Made by a program: the position numbers and the translations under genes
Assembly (NCBI GenBank): GCA_914767715.1
Contig: OU612069.1
Coordinates: 28,395,387-28,455,386, forward strand
DNA from: Membranipora membranacea
Taxonomy: Eukaryota > Bryozoa > Gymnolaemata > Cheilostomatida > Membraniporidae
DNA length: 60,000 bases
Direction of reading: 5' to 3'
Shown: one piece after another, positions 33,739-44,757 of the stretch
Layout of the letters: each line of letters starts with the position of its first letter
How positions within the stretch are numbered: the first letter of the stretch is position 1
Notes under the pieces: model-generated
Database searches by the model: none
Told to the model about the DNA's origin: nothing
The model's input: the letters and a program-made list of their open reading frames with translations, nothing else

Positions 33739-35186
33739 AGAGGAAGCAGAAAACTATTGGACTTCATATACTGGCTATTCAAAAGTTCATCAAAGATCAT
33801 CCACAAGTCGTAACTGAGCAGCTCATAACATCCCAAATAAACAGGACAATAGTCAAACCAGACACATTAGGGACAAATGAACCTTACATTAATAAACTGG
33901 TTGGTGTCAGTGATCCAGATTCAGGTTCAGCACTCGTATCTGAAGCCACAGTACTTGTGTCACATGCGTGGAGATACAACTTCTATGACGTTGTGGTAAA
34001 CGTCATGGAACAGTATGCAAGTAAAAACCCTGATGCGTATTTCTGGTTTGATCTTTTCACAAACAACCAAAATGAAGTCACCAATAAGGATTTTGACTGG
34101 TTCAGCTCGACATTTCGTAACAGCATAAGAGAGATAGGTCAGGTACTACTTGTCCTCTCACCCTGGAACGATCCGATCCCCATTAGCAGAGCGTGGTGCC
34201 TGTTTGAGATCCACAATGCTATCGATGATTCTGAGGTGAAGTTATCGGTGGAGATTCCTCTTAAAATGGTAAGGGAGCTGGTAGTAGGTGTAGTTAAGGA
34301 TCCTAGTTGTGTAGTTCAGGCTTTGTCGGACATCCAGGCCCAGAAAGCACAAGCTACATCAGCTTTTGATCTTGAGCTAATATTTAAAGCAATAAGGGAG
34401 TCAGATGGGGGATTTTCAAGAGTTAATCAGCAAATAAAGGATCGATTGAGAAATTGGTATATTGACCAGTTAAATTTCTTCACAAAGAAGGCTCCAGATA
34501 AAACCATACTGGTACTAAATAGCGCCCATGTGATGCAATCCTTTGGATTCTATGATGAGGCATTTCTCCATTATCAGAATGCTCTTCGTGTAGAGCTCGA
34601 CTTACACGGTGAGAATCACATAAATGTGGTTTACTCATACGGTGGTATAGCTAGTGTGTACAGATTTAAAGGTGACATGCATAAAGCTCTAGAAAATTAT
34701 CACAAATCACTTGAGATCAAAGTCGGATTGCTAGGTGATAACCATCCTAGTGTGGCTGCAACCTACAATAACATGGCTGATGCCTACATCAAAAAAGGTG
34801 AAATCGATACAGCTTTGGACTATTACCAAAAGTCACTTCAGATTGAACTGGACACGTTAGGTGAGGGTCATCGTAATGTTGCTTACTCGTACTCAGGAAT
34901 AGCAGAAGTGTACAGCAGAAAGGGTGACAATAATAAATGCCTGGAATATTACCACAAAGCCATCAAAAACGAACTGGGCAACTTAGGTGAGAATCATTCT
35001 AATGTAGCTTGCTCGTACAATAACAAGGCCATTGTGTACAAACGGATAGGTGAATATGATAAGGCTCTGGATTACTATACGAAATCGCTGACCATCACAG
35101 AGAGTGTGTTGGGTGAGAAACATCCCTCAGTAGCAATATCACGACAAAATATTATACGGCTAAAACAACAGATGGGAAATGGATGA
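33739..35186 (+). CDS. Unit C TIR-like/TPR protein, open but without exon 1
   Basis: A single exon of 481 codons opens after acceptor TTAATTGCAG and runs uninterrupted to TGA. A leader (about residues 1-65) is followed by a TIR-like domain of the S/TRAWCLFE type (residues 68-180: VLVSHAWRYNFYD, DAYFWFDLFTNNQ, QVLLVLSPWNDP, SRAWCLFEIHNA), a linker, and five 42-residue kinesin-light-chain-like TPRs (about 270-475; for example ALDYYQKSLQIELDTLGEGH). TIR-like domains with TPRs are typical of innate or cell-death signalling proteins in early animals and algae; the function is inferred. The exon-1 equivalent (MGCGSS in unit A) was removed by the duplication junction 239 bp upstream. The first in-frame ATG (34,005) lies inside the TIR domain. 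Unless another first exon is used, this copy cannot make the full protein. Confidence 0.85.
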
Positions 35187-35418
35187 TAGAGCTCCTACAT
35201 TCGTCAATACCACATACCGCACACGCACACCAACAGCAGAAGAATGTTCCTTACTATTTGGTTGCTAGAGTTATTCAAATACGTTTTTATCCACCATTGC
35301 ACACAGATTGAGAAGCGGGTCTTGTCCAGCCCCCACTAGCACTACTATCTCATTTAAGTTGATGGTGCTGTGTAAAAACTGTTAAACTGTAATGTATTTT
35401 TCATTTTTATATTGTTTG

Positions 35419-35424
35419 AATAAA
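35419..35424 (+). other. Polyadenylation signal, unit C TIR-TPR gene
   Basis: AATAAA in TTGAATAAAGG, 233 bp after the stop; conserved in unit B and, inverted, in unit A. Confidence 0.55.
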
Positions 35425-35789
35425 GGAAAATGAAATCTTTCTTACTTTATCTATAAATCACACTTTTAATTTAGATTAATTTCATAGTATTTCTCAGGAA
35501 TCATAAAGGCTGCCGTGTGGCATTGGTCTATTTTGGCATTAAGCTGTTCTGTATTATTGTTATTAATAAAATGAGATTTGAAAACCTGAACTTCATTATT
35601 TTGGCTCTCTAATACTCGAATTGTCTCCTCATTGACGTAAAGGAGACGACTCCTAATAGACTAGTATTTTGTTTTCAACATTGATTATTTTACTCATAAT
35701 AATCTTCATCATTAAAATGATTTTCTTCCCAATGTATCAGAGTAAGGGAAATATTGAAAATCAAAGAAGAAAAATGGAAGCCATAGACC

Positions 35790-36570
35790 TCCGGCTGAAT
35801 ACATAGAAAGTGATTATGAAATAGATGAATGTGTGTTGTCGAAATGCCTTCAAATTGTTTGTAATCCTGATGTGTTGTGGAAGGCTATTAAATACAATTG
35901 AAAGATTGCACATAAAAGTGTTTGATGGGGATTTCAGAAAATCTGTGTCTCCTGAGTAGCTATCACATGTTTTGGAATAAAATGTACAAAGGTGATAAGC
36001 CTAAAAGCCGCTTCTGTAGTAAAACTAATGGATTGGTTAAATGAGCAGGGGCTATGCTATCATAAATATGATTACCATAGATTAGGTAACAGAAAATGAA
36101 ATGGTGGTAAAAGGTCACTGCTGCTTTCCTTCCGGTGCAAAAATCTGCATTGCTGAAATAGTGCAAGATTAGCTTTGAGCTTTTCTGAAATATAGTCAAT
36201 ACGATGATGAAAGCATGTCACTGGTCACATATCCAAGGAGATTGGTGTTGGTGTGTCCCTCGAGTTTAGAACCAGGAGTCGATAACTACAACTTGGTGTT
36301 GGGCCGTGCATTACAAAGAAGTTAGTGTGACGTTTTTGTATTGATCACCATTTTGTTTGACTTATACCATTGGTTGATCTCACCGAGATCAAGATTGTAA
36401 GATGGCTCCAATTGAAAAATGTTGTGGCTTTTGGCAAAAAAAGCAGTATCATCGGCATCGACAGTAGAGAAAAGAGGTAATTTCAAAATATCATTGATGA
36501 TATAGAAAACAATATTTGGGCAATATTAGAAAACAAAGCAATGATTATTTAGAGAATTAACATTGGGATA
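35790..36570 (-). pseudogene. LINE reverse-transcriptase remnant (unit C)
   Basis: Minus-strand counterpart of the element at 17,398-18,190. A 78-codon frame (36,199-35,963) carries CTGRKAAVTFYHHFIFCYLI and LVLLQKRLLGLSPLYI, typical of the segment after the catalytic palm. The ADD-box region follows near 36,440-36,470, with frameshifts between. Non-functional. Confidence 0.65.
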
Positions 36571-38143
36571 GCCTTTTCATGTCGCGTCTATTTTTCTTGT
36601 TCGGAATTGTGTAAAGGGTGCATCGCATAAGCTGTTTGGTGACCTGGCTAACGCTATATCTCTAAGTAAAATAAAATCTGGTAAACAGCGGTTAAAAATT
36701 TGTACGATAATAGAATATTCTAAATAAACACTGCATGTACTGTGTATTGTTGACCGGGTGCTAGCCCTGCAAACAATGAAAGAAAAACTAGATTAGGAAT
36801 AACAGCAATAATAACTCAAGTAGAGAAAGTGTTCTCATCAAAGGATAGACGTGATAGATGTATAAATGTGAGAAAGCGTCTCCTGTATGAGGGGTGTTGT
36901 GTCACTTGCGCTGAAATGACTATTCAACAAAAAATAAGAGCCTATCACCTTTTTATAGGTCTGAGGTCGAATCCGTCCCTCAATTGGAAATCATCTGGAC
37001 TTAGAGCATTTTAACATAGAGAAAACCACTCTGTAGAGGTCTAGATCAATTAAAAATTAACTGTGTGCAAAATTCAAGGTTGTACCACAGCCAGCCCTTA
37101 ACAGCGTTCAGGATGGCGATCGTGGCTTTAGGCGGTTGTTTAGGGGGTGGGTATGTTCACAGTAAGGAGTCTTGTTTTAGTAATGGTCAGAACATTTGTT
37201 TGCAGATGCCTTTTGCTCGTTGGCATCGTTGGCAAAAATGTTAGAGGATGGTCTTGGCTTCACTTGAACCGACAAATACTTTTGATGAGCATGCAGAAAA
37301 AAATGTTCTGCCTACTAAATGCCCGACAGACAAACAGTAGACCCAACATAATCCAAAGATTGTCAGAATAGAAGTTTTTTTTATTGAAGGAAATTATCTG
37401 CATCATACTTCTGCCATGTAGAGCTAGTTTAAATTAATTGGCATTTTGACTTAGATAAACAGCCTGTGACCTTAGATTGTTTAATTTCCACTTTTCCTTG
37501 ATTCCCCTGCTCCCAACTACCAAAAAAATTTGGAACACCTGGGCATCAATTTTTTTTCATATTTCATTTCAATCTTTATGTATGCCCCCTTGGTCATTAC
37601 TAGCCATTCAAATATAGATGAAATGTCTCGATTACAGATGCCTCTTGTTACACTGACATACGGCGGTTTATTTGGCTGCTTGGCCTGAGATGACCAAAAT
37701 ATCGTGAACAGACAGTGACATGACCATTTAAAGGGTATTTAAGTCTAAATTTTCAGTCGAATTGTTATAGTATAAGGAAACAACTATTTACTTGCTGATA
37801 AAGTTTCAAGCGTTCAGTTTTCAGATCATTTATATCTTTGTGATTTAAACTAGCTGCTCAGTTACCTTTGGAATTCCCAATCATATGCTTAGCAATTGTC
37901 AGAATTCCCATACAATGGAAAACCCTGAAAGGGGACTCCCCTTTCTTATCAAAACAAGCTTTATTAGCTAACCATCGTGCGCTGCAGTAATGCATCACAA
38001 GAGTGACAATATGAATACAAGCATTGATTGATTAGCTTATCAGACAAGTTATAAACTGACTAGCAGTCATTTGTTACACATCACAAGGTGAAGTACAGGG
38101 TAAGAGTTAAGCTTCTAACAGGTAAATCTATTTATGAGCAGAA
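36571..38143. other. Intergenic repeat-derived region, unit C
   Basis: Shared, inverted, with 16,130-17,390 of unit A and partly with unit B. It contains short frames conserved by duplication (SSKDRRDRCINVRKRLLYEG at 36,829; an Asn/Leu-rich frame at 37,147) that I cannot assign. The last 400 bp form the upstream region of the RING gene and are almost identical to the same region of unit A. Confidence 0.5.
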
Positions 38144-41100
38144 ATGGCAGCCTCAGCATCCAGTAAGAGTAAGCAGAGAGCAGCTGGAGTGATCTCCTGT
38201 GGTAACTGCCTAGAAGTAGAAGGTTACCTAATCAATCCTGTCAAACTTCAGTGTGGACATATCTTCTGTGAGACGTGTCTAATAGATCATCATAAGAATC
38301 TACAGATCCTCACCTGCTTTACATGCAAGTAAGTACATCTACTGTATCAGTAGTTATATCTGAAGTACGTAGAAAATCTTATTGCACTCATCCAATTTCT
38401 CGTTAGACGCATGCTAGACAATGTAGTGCTTTTCTCATAGGCTAGCATTGAAATAGACTAGATTGAAATATCGGATGTCCCCTATGCTAACAAGTGAATA
38501 CTTTTCCAGTACAAAACCTATGACTGATACTACCTCATGTATGTAGTGTAGCCAAAATGAGATGAATATGCAATCACTGTTGAATACCCATGACAATCGA
38601 ACATTGACTGTCCAATAACACAATCGTGTCCCAAGCCCCCTGAGACTGGCGTTTTGCTTTCAGGGAGGAATCGAGTGTCAGCATAGATGAGTTACCATCA
38701 GCTATGGGTGAGAAGGCAGCTTTCTGTGACTCGTGTGATATGAAAGGTGTATCTAAGATGTCAGCCATCACTTACTGCTCTCCTTGTGCTATGAAATTCT
38801 GTGCCAGGCATGAGCAGGTACATATAGGCTTACTAAAATTATTGTATCACATACATGTGTCATTATTTGCCTGGCAAGAAGGTTGAATCTACATGACATG
38901 ACAGCTTCCATTCGCCAGTGGCTCTTGTGTCCTGTAGTCATCAGTTATTCTTGTTTGTGTAATCGGTTTTATGCATCCATTTTATTCACTGTTACAATAT
39001 TTCCTCTTGACCTAGACAAATAAAGCTGTACAATTTGCGTTGAATTAGTTATAGCACCAAATGGCCTCACATTGACTTATTATGCTGCAATGGTGTCCAA
39101 TGGTGGATCCAAAACTTGACAGACACCTGTTTTACAGCATGAGTATTTTGTTTTAAAGGCTCATGCTGACTGTATGCCAAATCATGAGATGACAACCATT
39201 GCCATTTACTATAAATCAGCTGGAGGTGATCAAAGGAGATTCTGCTCGACTCATACTGATCAGCCTCTTAGCATAGGTTGTAAAAGTTGTTGGGCTGTTT
39301 GCTGTGTAAGATGTATGACTTCTCTTGATCCTTGTACCAATGGTGAGTTCTGCTTTCTTTCCTGAGACTGGTTCATTCATCTATTGAGAGCTTTGTTTGG
39401 CCATTGACTGTGGATTAGATTGGATCTTGAGACACTTTCAGCTGCAAGGTCCAGCTCGTTTTGATCATGATATTTATACACCTCATCTAGAATATATCTA
39501 TGCTTTGGGATTGTCTTCTTCTGTCATTTATGGAGATAACTTCAACTTTGAATATAAGCTGTGTCCAATCAAGGGATATGGGAATAGATCTATAGGGTAC
39601 AATTAATATAAGTTGCTGTGGCAAGTTACTGGGATGAGGTTTGTAAAATGCCAAAACAGTTCGATTTAACTTAGCTTTTTGTTACTCATAGAATGTGGTC
39701 ATCACAATTTGATTGCTGTTGAGGATCTGGCTGACTTGGCCAAGTTTAAACTAGAGCCTTATAAGAAACAAGCTGAGGAGAAGTTTGAGAAATTGTCTGC
39801 TCTTGTTAAAGAAACGACTATTCAGATCAGCCAATGGGATGTTGATACAGAGGCTAACGTTAGGATTATACATCAGACTAGAGACGAGCAGGTAATATAC
39901 TTATATGTGTGATATTTACTTCTGAGGTTGTCTTATCACCAAGGTGCGCCAATCTTCCATTATTCCTATAACCATCGAGGGATCAGTTATCTTCTTATGC
40001 ATACCTGAGTTCAGACAAGTGATTTTAATTTATGGACTGATATCTGAGATATTTTCAGAGGTCTTAGAATGCAGACAGATCGTTGCCTGCGATACACTGA
40101 AAATTGAAGCTGTCAAAGCTTTGATTCTGTGAATTTCTGAAATTTTAATCATCGTAAAAGAGTGCTAGGTTGTATCATACATTAAATTAAAGGAGGAAAA
40201 ACTTGTGTTACCCTCTTATACCTAAATCAGATAGAAGCCATCAGAGAGAAGTATGCAGATGTCGAGAAAGAATATGTGACTTCAAGAACAGAGACTAAAC
40301 AGAAAATGACAGACTTTATAGAGACTGATGCCGGCCTTAAGTTGACTGAATTCAATATTCAGATGAAAAAGCTCAGAGAACTGATCTCAAAGAAACATCC
40401 GGTATGGAAATTATACTTCCTACATTGTGTGTGGCCTAGTCATGTATTTTGGAATGGGATAACTCTGAATCATTTCATTACCCCATTTGATGAGATCGGT
40501 TCAATCGATAAAAAGTTTGACCGCTTCTATGAGCAAACGGGCCAAACCAGAACCGTCTTATTTGTTTGTTTACATTTTAATTGCAGCATGCTTACATTTT
40601 CATGTACAATTTATTCCCGGTTGCGTTGCCATTTCAGTTTACATTTCAAGAAAGCAGTCACTTAGGCCTTCTGACCAGTCAAACCAAGACACTTCCTTCC
40701 CTCATTCTGTAGGTGGATTTGGTGACAGAGAAAGAAGAAATACAGGCCGAGGTTCAAAAACTTGTGAAGTCTGATGTTCCAATTTTGATGGTGAAAGATC
40801 AAGTCAGAGTGTCTAAATCAGGTAATTAGCTTGCCTAAATATCCAAGTTGCTGTGACACATTCCTAAATTCAGTCATCGAGTTTTGGTGATGACTTGATA
40901 TCCCGATCTAGGCTTCTGAGACAATGAGATCAGCCCTATTTAACCCTCTCCTAAAATAACGCACTCTGGTATCAAGGGTATATATATACAGTGGTAAATT
41001 ACTAGTGTCTTATGGCAACTGACCTATCCTAGTTGAGTGATGATCAGGCACAAATGAGGGTGTATATATCTCTGCTAGTACTGAATATGATAAACTAAAT

Positions 41101-42360
41101 GCTAGTTTTTTTCGATTAGATTCAAACTATCGGAAAGCTGAGATAGTGCTTGACAAAGGTGATCCGATCTGTCTTGGAACCATACCCACTCCCACTGCAC
41201 TTAACCTAGAGCAGACAATATCAGTTCCTGGAATTCCTAATGCCGTCTGTCACCACAAAGGTTACACTTATGTCGGAACAGACGGAGATGGTGTAAAGCG
41301 AATAGACCCAGCCGGTAAAGTAGAATCATTCATCACTGGAATAGGCGGACATGTCATAAGCGTCAGAGCATACAGAGACAAACTTTACCTTATCACACAT
41401 TCCTCGGGCCCGATGAACAAGTTAATGCTGTACAGTGAACAAGGTCAACGTGTCCGATCTTTGGATTATGGAGGGAAATATGGTAGTTGGGGCAATAAAA
41501 TCTGCATTGTACAAGATGAAGTTATTGTAGCTGACCACACAAACAAACGACTCGTCGTGTATAGTCTGGATGGTGACTTGATCAGGCATGTCAAGTGTCC
41601 TCAGCTGCCTGCAACCGGCTACTTCAGTGTAGCAGAAGTCAACCAGGACACGCTGATTGTGGCTTCAGATCAGGGGAGGATCTTCACTTTGAGCATGCAG
41701 ACAGGTGGTGTAGGATGGACTTCATCTCACAAGCTCAAGGTCACGGCAGTTTTTGCTCTGAATCGAGATACTGTTATTCTCACAGGAGCTCACTCTTACG
41801 GAGGCCAAAAAGAAGTAATTGTCAATGTTCTCAACATCAATACAGGTAAATTGAGACCAATTCAAATGAGCTCATCTGATTCATCAAGATTCACTGACCA
41901 ATAATCGATTGTCTTAGCTGATTATAGGGGTGACAAATATGTTTGATATATTAAAATCATGTCATAAAATGTTGCTACCTAATATCCATATATTATGTAT
42001 TCCGTATTCCAGAGAGGGCTTTGTGACTATTCATGACTACCTAATCTTCTAATCTTTTATTTATGTTTGTTGTGATAACCCTGATGGACAGTTTAGGTAC
42101 ATGTGCTTCTATTAATGCTCCATTAATGATTCAAGTACTGTACTAAATAATGAGCAGTAATCATTTGTGTAAAATATGAATATAAAGTAGTGAGTGAAAC
42201 TTTTATATCTTATTTACTTACAGACGCAACTACTGAGTTGAGGTGCGGACAAATTGCTCTGAGTGGTTATACATTTGATCTTTGTTCACCTGAGGGCTCG
42301 CTCTTACTCATAACCGATCAATCTCGCATTGTACACAAACTCAAAATGCAGTTCGATTGA
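38144..42360 (+). CDS. Intact RING/B-box/coiled-coil/beta-propeller protein (unit C), TRIM-like
   Basis: Eight exons with consistent phases give a predicted 621-aa protein: 38,144-38,328; 38,664-38,817; 39,159-39,342; 39,692-39,891; 40,231-40,401; 40,713-40,821; 41,120-41,845; 42,224-42,360. The RING finger is C3HC4 (Cys19, Cys22, Cys37, His39, Cys42, Cys45, Cys58, Cys61). B-box1 spans residues 82-111 (FCDSCDMKG, YCSPCAMKFCARH) and B-box2 residues 141-165 (FCSTHTDQPL, CKSCWAVCCVRC). A charged coiled coil covers about 176-334. The C-terminus (about 335-621) has repeated V-x-D/V-Y-x-L-D-G strands resembling an NHL-like beta-propeller (VIVADHTNKRLVVYSLDGDL). This is the TRIM2/3/56-type layout: a ubiquitin ligase with a ligand-binding propeller. 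It is the only unit with all exons intact. The target is unknown. Confidence 0.9.
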
Positions 42361-43226
42361 AGTTCAACTCCCTGTAACAGCCAAACCCAGAACAGCTAGT
42401 TAAGTTGGATATTGGATAGTGTAATTATTCTACTTTGACCTGACCAGTACAATGATTTAATTGATAACATGTTTTGATCTGATGCAACAAACATTGTGGT
42501 TGTTTTCATTTCTAGCAGGGGTCGCATTTAATACAAACACATTGAGCAGTGACACCCCAATACATTTACATCATCATTATGTAATTTGTAATAAATATAT
42601 TTGCTATTGCAATAGTTAGAATGGAACTTTCTGTATTGTCAACTCATCAGCTGTCTCATAGTTTTGTGGGTTGGTAAACCTGCAATGTTTACACTCCCGA
42701 TTTATTCACTCTCCTCTCAACTAATCTCCTGCCCTGCATTTTACATTCATGGTAATTATAAGCGTAGATTTTTGGTTGAAGCTTAGAAGAGGGTGATTTA
42801 TACATGTAAATGAGATATTTTATCACCTGTAACTTTCTCTGCTTCTGTAGAGGGCACAGTAGCTTTAATCTCCTCAGTAAGTTTGCAATGAAATTGGGGA
42901 TAATCCATGGACAGGAGCACAATAACACATGAGCATACCACAAGCCAAGGTCAAGCGAGGCTGCATTTGCCGGTCGAGTCAGATAACACGCCAAGTCATT
43001 TAACAGAGAACACAGCATTGTCCATGTTGCCGGAGGTTGGCAATCTCTATGCTGTTTTTTAAGACGTTATGATGGTATAACCAGCAAGAGAGTCGTTTAT
43101 CGTATGCTTTGCAAATATGAGATCAATCAGATTACGCGATTACAGGTTTTACAGCAAGGATGATTCAAGGTACAAATCTAACAGCTGTAAATAGAAAATG
43201 GACAATACTGTATTGTTTGACATTAT
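42361..43226. other. 3' intergenic region between unit C RING gene and convergent SLC6 tail
   Basis: Contains AATAAA (about 42,590) as a polyadenylation candidate for the RING gene. A minus-strand ORF at 42,689-43,018 lacks any recognisable motif. No gene is supported. Confidence 0.5.
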
Positions 43227-43232
43227 TTTATT
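43227..43232 (-). other. Polyadenylation signal for minus-strand SLC6 long tail
   Basis: AATAAA on the minus strand about 65 bp past the stop of the exon ending at 43,296. It supports that exon being a terminal exon. Conserved in unit B. Confidence 0.5.
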
Positions 43233-43295
43233 ATCAGTTATGATTAATGTATAATATATTGAATGATGAGGGTGAATTTTCAAAGCCACAGTGAT

Positions 43296-43684
43296 TCAAT
43301 TTGATGTTGTTTCTATTACTATTATAGGGTTACTTGTCCTTCTCTCCACTTCAGGTATGGGGTGCATCTGTAAACCCTCATCAATCATTACATCATCCTC
43401 AATACCTTCATTGATGTGTGAATGATATTGTACTGGTGATGAAACACCATGATCTATGTCTATGGTGAAGTTTTCAGGTGAATATGCTGAGTTTTCCATG
43501 ATTATTTGAGAGTTATCTTTCCTTTTATATGGGCTCGTCTGCGTACATTTATCCACAGTTGGAGGTTTATTTTTTCGCCTTGGCACCAGCATATAGGTTT
43601 CTCCATCTTCTTCGAACACTTCAAAAAATAGATAGTCATCAGTCAGGAGTCGAGTCATATTTCTTGAGCAGGAGGGAGACCATA
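43296..43684 (-). CDS. Alternative last exon of the SLC6 transporter (long cytoplasmic tail)
   Basis: An open frame of about 129 codons runs from an acceptor (TCTAAAGAG|TATGG) to TGA before 43,296. It has strong protein character (LFFEVFEEDGETYMLVPRRK, many Ser/Pro/Glu, ending VIETTSN) and resembles a disordered cytoplasmic tail. It lies downstream of, and on the same strand as, SLC6. Its phase fits the donor at the end of the exon at 44,193-44,519, which in turn fits a donor inside the SLC6 terminal exon. A polyadenylation signal follows. It could instead belong to a separate small gene. No family is recognised. Confidence 0.5.
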
Positions 43685-44192
43685 CTCTTTAGAGTATAGA
43701 TGATTATTTATGCAATATATTCTCAAAATGAAGCTTCATACACAACTCATAAAATAAAACCCAAGTGGCTTTCACTTAGTAATTGCACCTGAATGTACAT
43801 GAACGTGTGAGCACTCTTATGCTGAGGAGCTGAAGCTGAGAATTATGTTATTTAGTCACATGATATGTTGATTACAATAATTTTCTGTCACTATGTTTCA
43901 ATCGATTGACTTGAGCAAATCTCTGACGTCTGCGAAACCTGGAACTCCCTGCCAATTCGCAATGAGCTCGAAGATTCAGCTTGTGCATGTTATGGCAACC
44001 CCGAGCAGATCTAGAGATACAGGTATGATTCCCGATGGCAACAGATTTTACTGAATTACCAGCTTGAATGGAAACAGATGCAGTTCACTACAGCCAACCA
44101 AGAGATGACAACTCAGTTCGGGCTCAAATTATGGAAATACAGTGAATGTCTTAGGTCAAGGCCTGTTATATGAGCCAATCATCATCACTTAC

Positions 44193-44519
44193 TTATAGGA
44201 CCTCCTGATCCTCCATCCAATCTCTTAGCTAACATATCAGCAGAAGACGGAGCTATCTCCTTCAGCTGAGCTTTACTGCTCTGTTTGCTGAATGGAGATT
44301 TTTTGTTATTGTTAGCCGAGTCGGTAGCCATCTTTACCAGGACATTGTTACCAACGGTAGCGCTGAATATTGAGTCAAGCCCTCCTATATCTTTACCACC
44401 TTTTACTGCAACAACAAAAAATAAGGGAGATTCAGCATTGAATATAGGCTCTCCTGTATATATCTTGAGACAGGCCTTTGTACAGTAATTTACTTCAGAC
44501 ACAATCATCCTGACATCAT
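44193..44519 (-). CDS. Alternative penultimate exon of the SLC6 transporter (long tail)
   Basis: An open frame of about 109 codons lies between acceptor TGCGTCAG (phase 1 entry) and donor GTAAGT (phase 1 exit). It reads MIVSEVNYCTKACLKIYTGE, PLFFVVAVKGGKDIGGLDSI, then a Ser/Lys/Asn-rich part ending LDGGSGGPI. The phase matches a donor (TCTCCAG|GTAATC, exon edge 44,772) inside the SLC6 C-terminal exon, so splicing would replace the last SLC6 residues by this tail. Copies in units A and B have a 1-nt deletion, showing that only this copy keeps the frame. No domain is recognised. A separate gene is the alternative. Confidence 0.5.
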
Positions 44520-44757
44520 CTGACGCACAAGGTTGAATATTACAGAACTAATTAGCTTTCTATCTTCCTAGGTTCCTACACATTACCAGCAGGCCTAACA
44601 AGAAAATTGAAAGAAAAGTACTTTACATCCAAATCCCATCCCACCAGACATGTATTGTACACTTCTACACTTCTAATACCTCACAACAACAACTGCACTA
44701 TCAAAGACTGAGACTTTAACAGAAGATACAGAGAATGATAACACAGCTGAATGCTGA

